Part shown: positions 1 through 9,125 of the stretch, in pieces
Position numbering within the stretch: the stretch's first letter is position 1
How the letters are laid out: the number at the start of each line of letters is the position of its first letter
Assembly (NCBI GenBank): GCA_029876055.1
Contig: CM056874.1
Location: forward strand, 7,750,001 to 7,814,000
Direction: 5' to 3'
DNA length: 64,000 bases
Source: Madurella fahalii
Lineage: Eukaryota > Ascomycota > Sordariomycetes > Sordariales
Program-made: the position numbers and the translations under genes
Notes under the pieces: generated by a model
Told to the model about the DNA's origin: nothing
The model's database searches: none
Seen by the model: only the letters and a program-made list of their open reading frames with translations

Positions 1-1713
1 GGGCTGAGGAGTGTGGGGTGGCATGCGGGATGTCGCCGATGCACCGGGCGGAGCGGCATCTTCGATGAGCGTTAATTGGACGTTTATCCTGGTCCTCGGG
101 CGTTTCAGAACTGACAAGGGTCCTAAATGGCGATCGCCTGTTGCCCCGCTGTGACTTTGTGATCCCTGCCTTTCCAGCCAGGGGTTCACCGTGAGGGGCA
201 AGTTCCACGGCTGCTTTTGTGTGAGTGCCTGGGTACAAGCTGGGTCATCCCGTCTTTCCGCTGGTTGCTTTCCCGGTCCGCAGTGACAAGCGGGCGCAAA
301 ACCCGGGTGCTGGCAGTGTTCAGGCCCGTCCAACCTGTGGGGTGCGTTTGCCTTCTGTCATATTTGATATTGATAAGCACGCGAAAGCGTCGAGGATGGA
401 TTCCAGGTTTCTGACCCCAGCGTCTTGATGCCTCTCGGAACATTCTGTTATTCCATCGTCGGGCGAAAAGAACATGTATTTATTTACATATATACGTCAA
501 ATGTCCCTCACATGTGCCCGGGTAGACGGGAATATGGTGGGCCATAGATTGACCTGCAGCCCCCGTTCAGCCCCTGAGAAAAAGAGTTGCATTGGATCGA
601 CAGTTGACCGTACTCGGCGATCCTTTTTTTTCTCCCTCCCTTCCTCTGCCAGTTCGTCCTTTACCCGTCATGTGCGCGTCGAGAGTGGTACGACTCTTGG
701 TCCGGCGAGGGCTCAGTTAATTGCCATCGGCCCTTGCTATTTGCTGGAATTCTCAGCTTGTCTGCAGGTTCCAAAGCCAGTTTTGAGGTTACATATTTCT
801 CGTTGCCAGCCTGTTCTTATTCCGAGGTGTGGAAGAAGCGCAAGGCCTCGACGGCTTTTTGGATCCGCCGACGGTCAGCCCACGGTCGGCAGCTATGCGA
901 TTTCACAACCAAGAGTGACGCACCCTTCTTTGCGTATGGCCCGATCCGCATCACTTCCCTAAACGACCACGACAACTTTCTGTGGTGGCCGTGGAGGGGG
1001 ATACTGCAGCGGCTGGTCTCGTGCCGGAACCCTGCTCAACGCCGTGGTGCCAAGCGGCCTTCATCAGGCCGTTGAGCTGGTGCGGATCCAGCAAACAACA
1101 TTGTGCGATCGCCGCCCAGCCCTCCCTCCACCGGCCCGCCTAACAAAGTGCTGCGACTCCACAGAATATCACGCGCAAATCCGTTGGAAGAGGAGCCTTG
1201 GTGCCGAGAATTAACTTGGACGCCGATCCTCCTGCCCGCCTGCCTTCACCGCCGTCCTCCAGCCTCGCACTGCTTCGCCCTATAAGAAGTTTCTGATAGC
1301 CTGGCGGCATTGTTTGCGAGCTCTTGGTTTTAGAAGGTTTCTGATCGATCCCGGCATCCCGGCGCCATAACGTCATTCGACTCGGATACACCCTTGCCCC
1401 CACATGCCAGGGGCCGGCAATGACATCTCCCTGTCGACCGGTTCTCAGTTCTTAACCGTTCCGACCGGATCGACTTTCCTCGAACCGGGCCCTGCTTTGC
1501 CATATGAGGTCGCCATCCCCCAGCCGTCGGGCTTCAGCATCGTCCGTCTGTCCCCCCTCGGCCGGCCACGAAGAGGGTACCGAGCCTACCAACGAGCCGC
1601 AGCACTCTCCGAGACCTGGGCTCTTCCGCTCCTTCTCCAATCGGTATACCTCCTTCATTGCCGCTCCTTCAGAGAACCGGATCTAGAGACCATCCGTGTC
1701 GCTTGTCTTCAAC
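1..1713. other. Upstream spacer, no supported gene
   Basis: No recognisable gene is seen here. Open frames on both strands, including a 162-codon ATG frame at 474-962, have random-looking composition, no family motifs and no splice structure. The last few hundred bases are pyrimidine-rich and are probably promoter and 5' leader of the glycosyltransferase-like gene starting at 1714. Confidence 0.5.
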
Positions 1714-3594
1714 ATGCCACCAACACTTGACCTCAGCAGGACCTCGCATGCCAGAGTTGCCATCGCACCGCCCCGTATCAACCTCCGCAGAGCGGCGTCT
1801 TACAACCATGACCGGGGCCCCCTTTCTTCGACTTCATCGCGTTTTAACTTCAACCACTTGGTCTTTTCGCCGCCGCCGTCCCCGGGTCTACCGTCACTCT
1901 CTCCGCCCCTAAAGAAGGCGAATCGAGGGCTATTTGGCCGAATACACCCGATCAGACTCATCCGCTATGCCATCCGACTCCTCAGCATCGTTCTAGTTTT
2001 CTATGTTTCGTTAGAGGTTCTCACACGGCTCTTTGGTGAGCCGGTCCCGGCCCCGCCTCCGACCCTCGCTCCGCCTCCGGCACCCGAACCGCCCGCAGAA
2101 CCGACCGATAGGGTTGAGATGGTCTCGCAGAAGGATGCGCCCGACTTCCCCACTCCAATGGTTATAACCGACCACCGCGGCCGGGCAAAGTGGACCGTAT
2201 CCATACCGCCGGGCTCCGGGTTCCCGCTAACCATCGGCGAATATACGGACATGTGCATCAAGTGCCGGCAGGTGGCGTCGCGAGCTTACAAGCTGCGTTC
2301 CGAGAGGCACGGATTGCAACAGATGTCGCTAGGCTTTTCAGACTCGGCAGATCATGGCTTCATCGATGTTCAGGAGGCCGAAGATGCCGGTTACCTCCCC
2401 GCTCCTCCCGTAGCCAAGACTGGCGTGCCGGCAATTGGAGACTTGGTACGGGGAGACGAAGCCGAGAAACCAGTTTGCAGAAAGAGCCTCACGTTCGTCC
2501 TCGAGTCGAGCGATGGGGGCCTGGGGAAGACTCTGATGATGCTTTGGATCGCATACGGCCTGGCCCAAAAGGAGGGGCGGGCTTTCTTTATCGACGATAC
2601 CCGTTGGTCGTACGGAAAGTACACGGCCATCTTCCAGCCGCCACCGCTTCCAGATTGTTCGGCGCCTCCCAGTCATGAGATCCTCCCGTGCCCGCGGCAA
2701 GCTCGGCATCTAGTGACTTCGGCCGCAACGGCTGATGAGTTGTTTGGCAGCCTGACCAAGGACCTCGATCCCCCGTCAGACTCGCACGATCGCGCCCTCC
2801 GAAAGACGCAGTTCGCCCTTGCGCGCCAGGGCTACGAAGCGCTCTCCCGACTCAACAAGGACGATGGCGACTACGTCGATGCTCGTGTCCGCGAGCTGCT
2901 GGCCAAGCGGATAGTACCCAAGAGCAAGGGCCAGCGGAACGGACTAGCAGTCGGGGTCCACGTCCGCCGGGGCGACCGCCATCCGCTCGAGTACCAGTAT
3001 CGCCACTCGTACATGCCGCTCAACATGTACAGCGATGCTGCGCGCGAGACGATCGAGGCCAGGTTCAACGGCACGGGCCCGTTTAGCGGCGAGGATGCGG
3101 CGGCCAAGGAGCAGAGCTTTGTCATCCTCGCGTCGGACGACCCCATGGTGTACGAGAGCGCCGAGCTGTCGGGCGCTAGCCGGGCGCAGGAGCGCATCAA
3201 GCTTGCCAGCAAGCAGACCATCCAGAAGGTCAACCCGGACCGGTCAGTCATGCACAAGTTTGTGGATGAGACGTTTGGCTGGGAGGGCGGCTTCTTCGCG
3301 GCCATGTTCTGGAACCTCGGCGCCTCGCGCTCGACGGCCACCCAAGCAGCCGATGCCGCCGGCGGGATCGCCCCACCGCCGTCTGCCGAGACCCTCCGGC
3401 TTAGAAGCCTGGTGGGCCGCGCCTACATGATGGACCTGGCTGTGCTAGCCGACGCGAGCGATGTGGTTGTGTGTGCCGTCAGTGCCGTCGGCTGCCGGTT
3501 ACTGGCCGTCATGATGGGGTGGGACAGTGCCATGGAGGAGGGGAACTGGGTCAATATTGACGGCAGGTACGGGTGGATGGGTCTCGAGTGGTGA
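1714..3594 (+). CDS. GT23-like (fucosyltransferase-type) type II membrane glycosyltransferase
   Basis: Single-exon gene of 626 aa. The first ATG is at 1714; the open frame extends a few codons upstream only through a GTG. A basic, proline-rich cytosolic tail precedes one hydrophobic segment at about residues 84-106, then a proline-rich stem (PPAPEPPAEP) and a large luminal domain, which is the layout of a Golgi type II glycosyltransferase. Residues 416-421 read HVRRGD, the nucleotide-sugar binding signature shared by GT23 (FUT8-like), GT11, GT65 and GT68 enzymes. Upstream blocks (DGGLGKTLMMLWIAYGLAQ and FIDDTRWSYGKYTAIF) resemble the start of the FUT8 fold. The donor and acceptor are unknown. 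Fungi usually lack core fucose, so true fucosyltransferase activity is not implied. The 3' flank carries an 18-T run at 3623-3640. Confidence 0.8.
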   Translation: MPPTLDLSRTSHARVAIAPPRINLRRAASYNHDRGPLSSTSSRFNFNHLVFSPPPSPGLPSLSPPLKKANRGLFGRIHPIRLIRYAIRLLSIVLVFYVSLEVLTRLFGEPVPAPPPTLAPPPAPEPPAEPTDRVEMVSQKDAPDFPTPMVITDHRGRAKWTVSIPPGSGFPLTIGEYTDMCIKCRQVASRAYKLRSERHGLQQMSLGFSDSADHGFIDVQEAEDAGYLPAPPVAKTGVPAIGDLVRGDEAEKPVCRKSLTFVLESSDGGLGKTLMMLWIAYGLAQKEGRAFFIDDTRWSYGKYTAIFQPPPLPDCSAPPSHEILPCPRQARHLVTSAATADELFGSLTKDLDPPSDSHDRALRKTQFALARQGYEALSRLNKDDGDYVDARVRELLAKRIVPKSKGQRNGLAVGVHVRRGDRHPLEYQYRHSYMPLNMYSDAARETIEARFNGTGPFSGEDAAAKEQSFVILASDDPMVYESAELSGASRAQERIKLASKQTIQKVNPDRSVMHKFVDETFGWEGGFFAAMFWNLGASRSTATQAADAAGGIAPPPSAETLRLRSLVGRAYMMDLAVLADASDVVVCAVSAVGCRLLAVMMGWDSAMEEGNWVNIDGRYGWMGLEW

Positions 3595-6194
3595 AGCATT
3601 TTATCCAGCAGCACAGCGTCCCTTTTTTTTTTTTTTTTTTCCCTTTCACCCCTTTTTTTTCCCTTTTTCCCTTCCGCATATTGGGACGGCGTTCTGGGTT
3701 TATTCAGGGAGAGGCGCAAAACGGCGAGGCAAGAGGTGGGAGGTGTGGTTGTGGAGAGGGAGCATTGATACCACATTGCGCATTTGACGAAGCGCGTCTT
3801 TTTCTTTCCATGTCTCGACGCATCTGGCGGTGCATCTTTCTGCGCCGTATCTGTAGATATAAAGAGGGTCATCACCGCTGTTAATTCACACTCGCTCGCA
3901 AGAGATAAGCGGCAACGGTTGAAATTTCTGGTACCTTGCTCGCTTGAATAACCGGAGCGGAATGCAATGCGTCTGTGACCCCTTGAAGGTTCCCGTGTCG
4001 GAATCGAGGCTGCTATGTACCTTATGTACCACCCACATGACTCTCAGCCGGACCCAATCAAATGCGTGCTTCTTGGTCCCACTTCATTCTTCTACCCACC
4101 CCCTCAAGTTCTTCAACCGTGGAGTTGACTAAGGCCAGGTATTCTAGGTGAGCAAATACTGCATTAGTACCCTTGGCCCCGAGATACCACTTTTCCTTTT
4201 CCAACATGATATTTCAGATACCCGCTTTGAATGTTTAATTCTGCTCGACCGTGTGAAGAGCGGTTAAAGCTCCCCAATGGCAAAGTTTCAACACTGGTTT
4301 CCAGGCCGACTTGATCGCTGGTGTATAGGATTGAAGGAGCCAGTGGGGAGACAAATGCTGAATTGTACGAAAATAAAGACATGATAAACCAATCCCGAGA
4401 CAGGGCGAAGATACAGGCATGCTGCTACGCGGTCGGTTGGGTAGTCTCCAGTACGATAGGCCGAAATCCGGGTAAGTCGCTTGGTATGAAGGTAGATGAC
4501 ACCAACGTAACAAGTCCAGTTGGGTGAGAACATGGCGGACCCGATATAGTCTCTATGGTTCGACCGTGTCTCCACCCCCCATAGTCACTCATTTTGTCGT
4601 ATTCATCACCGAGTGGCGGATAAGCACCCGCTGGGGGTTTCCGATGTAACCGTTAGAACTTAGAGCTTGAGAGATTGGATTGGACCCAGATTCAGCATCC
4701 TCGCTATCAAACGCATGTAACATTGTAATCGATACGTTAGTGCTACTATATCGATTCACACCAAGCGGCACTGAAGCGCATACGTAGTGCACCGCTGCGG
4801 TCCCCTAATTACCTAGTCAAAACAACCCTCTCTAGACGACTTGGCCTTGCCATCATCATTGACGGCAATAGCAATTTGCGCGCTTGTACGCTAAGGGCAA
4901 CGTTTAAGAACCGTGAATGTCTGGTAAGTAGTTCTGCCGACAGCTAGTTACCTTGCAGAGTTCCGCAACTGACAATTTAATACGCTGTACCAGTCTTCTT
5001 GGGATCTGTTGCCTCCACATACAACCCCTGGAGGTTCTTGCTGTGGGTTCAAATCATTTATCCCATCGCCGTGCTCTCGTGAGTACGGCCCGGGCCGTTG
5101 AGATGCGGAAAAAACACCTGGCTTTGGCGACGGCAGGCTCCTTGACATTGCATAACAGCAACCACTGTGGAATTGATTGCCAAGGAGGTTGACTGGGGAA
5201 CACAACCCGGAATCCTTGCCTAAAGAGAGAGCTATATAGCTACCGTTCCATTGGTGCGAAATGCTCATTCAGGGCAGAGAAGGATATAAGTAATTATGGC
5301 GCCAGTTCGGGAGGTAAAACTAATAAACGGCCGCTGCCTTGCGGACATCTCATAGTACCTGGCGCCGGATTACACTGATACGTAAATGATCGAGAATCAA
5401 ACGCAGAGGCTTGAGCCGCAAGCAACGAGATCCGCCGGCATGAGCTACAGGACTTTACAACAAGTCAAGTTCTCATGCGGCTGGTTACATTATGGCATGC
5501 ACCCGTAAGCTAGTATAGGCTGATAGAGACAAACTGTAGAGTGCTAGGAAGGAAAGCTGTCTCACCTCGTCGATACTATGACCTTTACGTTGATTCGAGA
5601 AGTACTGTGCTGAAGACCATTTTTGCCATTTCCAGAAACTCCAGCCGGATCGAAGAAGGGTTAGGGTTACGTGATGGGCGTTCATCCGGCTCCGTTTGGG
5701 TTTCCACCGATGCAGGCGGCCTTAGTCTCCATCGTATTCGGGATCGTTCACAGTTTCCACACCGACTCCTAGAAAAAAGAAGCCAAAATAATCGTTCAGA
5801 CGGGGCTGCAACCTCGTCCAGGAGTGGTCAGCACATTCGTTCCAGAGACCTGGGTGCGGGAGTGGCCGCTAACGTGTTGATGCGTACGATCGCATGTTGT
5901 CTGTGGCATGATCCAGCTAAGTACCTGGTACTTCACCAAATGCGAATACGAGGACCGCCCATGATTGGTTGGATATTGGAGATCATCAAACCGCTTTCGT
6001 CAATCGCTTCTCCCCCCCTGGAATCGACGGGCCGGCAGAAAAAATAGTACAAACATTCCTTGCTCTCTTTTCCTTAATAAATCAGGGTCTCGCCTCCCGA
6101 TAAGCTGCAGTGTTTCTTCAGACGTCGGACACCAAGCTTCTACGTAGGAACTGGTGGCTCTTTTCTCTTTCTCGTTTGCAATTCTCCGTCCAGG
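3595..6194. promoter_or_regulatory. 2.6-kb spacer and CYP51B promoter region
   Basis: No supported gene is present. The first part is T-rich 3' flank of the preceding gene. The remainder is lower in GC than the neighbouring exons and looks degenerate. Two features stand out before CYP51B: a telomere-like box GGGTTAGGGTTA at 5658-5669, and two inverted CCAAT boxes (ATTGG) at 5964-5968 and 5975-5979, about 220-230 bp before the start codon. CCAAT-binding complex control of cyp51 genes is established in Aspergillus; its use here is inference. The 168-codon frame at 5541-6047 begins with GTG and has no family features. Confidence 0.45.
5658..5669 (+). promoter_or_regulatory. Telomere-like TTAGGG box
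   Basis: The 12 bases GGGTTAGGGTTA are two tandem copies of the fungal telomere unit, about 0.5 kb upstream of the CYP51B start. Such boxes bind Tbf1/Teb1-type Myb factors at some promoters in yeasts. The function here is inference. Confidence 0.4.
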
Positions 6195-7914
6195 ATGGGT
6201 CTCGTCCATTACATCGCGAGCCCGCTGGCCGAGGGGTTCTCACGGCTCGGCCTGGTATCGCAAATCGGCGTCGCGTTCGGCGGCTTTCTGTTCGTCGCTG
6301 TCTTGCTCAATGTCCTCAAGCAAGTGCTCTTCAAGAATCCCAATGAGCCGCCCGTCGTCTTCCACTGGTTTCCCTTCATCGGCAGCACCATCACCTACGG
6401 CATGGACCCTCCACGCTTCTTCAAGGAGAACAGGGCAAAGGTGAGCGACCCCAGCTCCCCCTTTCCGTTCCAAATTGTTCAAAGCCGTCTAACCGCTTTG
6501 CCTTGACAGTATGGCGAATGCTTCACTTTTATCCTGCTCGGCAAGAAGACGACCGTGTACGTCGGAACCCAAGGCAACGACTTTATTCTGAATGGCAAGA
6601 TCCGCGACGTTTGCGCCGAGGAGATCTACACCGTTCTCACGACACCCGTTTTCGGCAAGGATGTGGTCTACGACTGCCCGAACTCTAAGCTCATGGAACA
6701 GAAGAAGGTTGGTTGGCCGTGTGTGACTTTTGCAAAAGAAGCGCTTAACTAACTGGGCGGCCCGGCAGTTCATGAAGATTGCTCTCACCACGGACGCTTT
6801 CCGGTCGTACGTCCCCATCATCTCGGACGAGGTCACGAGCTACTTCAAGAGATCGCCCGACTTCAAAGGCCAGTCCGGCATCGTCAACATCTGCCCCAAG
6901 ATGGCGCAGATCACCATCTTCACCGCCTCACACGCGCTGCAGGGCAAAGAGATCCGTGACAAGTTTGACGAGACCCTCGCCGACCTCTACCACGACCTGG
7001 ATATGGGGTTCTCGCCCATCAACTTCATGCTGCACTGGGCGCCGCTTCCGTGGAACAACCGCCGCGACCACGCGCAGAGGACCGTGGCCAAGATCTACAT
7101 GGACACCATTAAGTCGCGCCGCGCGCGGGGCGAGACGAACGCGCAGGACATCATGTGGCACCTGATGAACTCGGAGTACAAGAACGGCGTCAAGGTCCCC
7201 GACCACGAGGTTGCGCACATGATGATTGCGCTCTTGATGGCCGGCCAGCACTCTTCGTCGTCAACCAGCTCCTGGATCATGCTCCGGCTAGCGTCCCGGC
7301 CCGACATCATGGAGGAGCTCTACCAGGAGCAGGTCAAGAACCTCGGCGCCGATCTCCCCCCCCTGAAGTACGAGGACCTCGCCAAGCTGCCGCTCAACCA
7401 GGCCATCGTCAAGGAGACGCTCCGCCTCCATGCCCCGATCCACTCCATCATGCGCGCCGTCAAGCAGCCCATGCCTGTCCCCGGAACCAAGTATGTCATC
7501 CCCACGAACCACGTCCTCCTCGCCGCCCCTGGCGTGTCGGCCTCGGACCCGCAGTACTTTCCCGAGCCGGACCTCTGGGAGCCGCACCGGTGGGAGAAGG
7601 AGTCGCCGCTGGCTCCCAGCATCGTGCGGAACGAGACGATGGATGAGGACGAGGAGAAGATTGACTACGGCTACGGCCTGGTCAGCAAGGGCGCCGGCTC
7701 GCCTTACCTCCCCTTTGGCGCCGGCAGGCATCGGTGCATTGGAGAGCAGTTTGCCAATGTGCAGCTGCAGACGATTGTGGCCATGACGGTGCGCCTGTTC
7801 AAGTTCCGCAATGTAGACGGCAGCAATAACGTCATTGGCACCGACTATGCCTCGCTGTTCTCTCGGCCTTTGGAGCCGGCGAATATCTACTGGGAGCGGA
7901 GGGATAAGGAGTAA
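6195..7914 (+). CDS. cyp51B: Sterol 14-alpha-demethylase (CYP51B / Erg11)
   Basis: Exons 6195-6440, 6510-6707 and 6769-7914 give 529 aa, the usual CYP51 length; both introns (69 and 61 nt) fall between codons. The enzyme removes the 14-alpha methyl of eburicol or lanosterol in ergosterol synthesis at the ER and is the azole target. An N-terminal membrane anchor is followed by the P450 fold. Visible motifs are the I-helix AGQHSSSSTSSW, the K-helix ETLRLH, and the heme loop PFGAGRHRCIGE with its ligand cysteine. The sequence NFMLHWAPLPWNNRRDHAQRT and the C-terminal FSRPLEPANIYWERR match the B paralogue better than CYP51A. The conserved tyrosine in KKTTVYVG and the glycines of FHWFPFIGS and the heme loop are unchanged, so no common azole-resistance substitution is evident at those sites. 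Confidence 0.97.
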
Positions 7915-9125
7915 AAGGTGATGATGATTCAAAGACGGGGTGGTGGGAGAGAGAGACTCTTCGGGTAATGCCAGACACGTAAACATTTGGGTTGTTGATC
8001 CGGCGTTGGCATTGGTAGTGCATAAATGAATGACTGGGAGTCTCAGGCGGGGTCCGAGCTGAGGAACATAGATAACTAATACTAATTACTTGCCCCATGG
8101 AGTCGTGTTCTGTCTTGGTGAGGGAAGCTTTTTGCGAGGCCTGGGACAATAGTAATTGGCTCAATGGTGAAATAGACATTCGGCCCCCTGAGACCCTGAG
8201 AAGGAACACAAGCCGTGCCCGCAGCTCCTTCAGAAAGCTGCCAACGCTCGTGACACGTCAAACGGCGATCAGAAATGCAGCAACGAGTTTGGGTCTGGCA
8301 GTTGATTCTGTATGTTTTGCGAAGTAGATCTGTTTGTCCGGGATTGTATTTTTTTTTTTTTTTTTTTGTGAAGGCTGCGAAGGATGTGAAAGAACACGTT
8401 GCGCGCTAGGACGGGGATGTGAGTCACGATCCCACAATTGGCCCCGTGTTTTGTTTGATGCGTGCCCCGATGCCCCTGGCTCGAAAGAAATGAAGAGAGG
8501 CCAATACGATGTTGACACTCTGTCTTTTGTATTGGTGTTAGGATAGAGGCCGGGCGCTTAGAGACACAACAGAACCAGATGCCGGCCTTGAGGTTGAGGT
8601 TAGATGGCACGATCCTGAGTCACAATGCAGTCTAGAACCATCATGGGAGGTGTCTCTTTGATCCATGCATCTTGTACAACATACTCCCTACCCGTTTGGG
8701 GCATGGACGAGTGGTAGTTAGTGGCCGCCAGGCCTACTTCGTTGTGGTTCCCATGCCGGATGCGGAATGCGAGAATGGTCCGAGTTTCAGGTTTGGCGGT
8801 AACGGCGATGGTGGCCCCTCGCCACAAGGCCTTGGAGATGTGTCCTTTCTATGTCAGTCCGATGAGTTCTGGAGTGGCTTGCCGGAATGGATTTGGAGTT
8901 ACTGCGCGCCGACGGCTGCGCCGCGTCGTCGTTCTGGACACTCTGTTACAAGCAAGAGGCAGAGTATCTCGTCCTTATAAAATATATCGTGGCTTGACTC
9001 GGAAAAAGATTCCCTTTCGTTGAATTATCATCGTTGTTTTGTTGAATGTTTTATTTTTATCCCATACGGCAACACTAGGTACTCACAACCGACACCAAGC
9101 AACACAGTAATACATCAGTGGCAGT
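7915..9125. other. 1.2-kb spacer between CYP51B and the BiP paralogue
   Basis: No supported gene. It contains a 19-T run at 8349-8367. The last 200 bp are AT-richer and are probably the promoter and leader of the Hsp70 gene. Confidence 0.5.

Noticed and set aside
474..962. 162-codon ATG open frame at the left end
   Set aside because: Composition is random-looking (Arg, Ser, Pro, Cys), with no motifs or splice context; it overlaps other equally long frames.
5541..6047. 168-codon open frame before CYP51B
   Set aside because: It starts with GTG, has no family features and covers the probable promoter.
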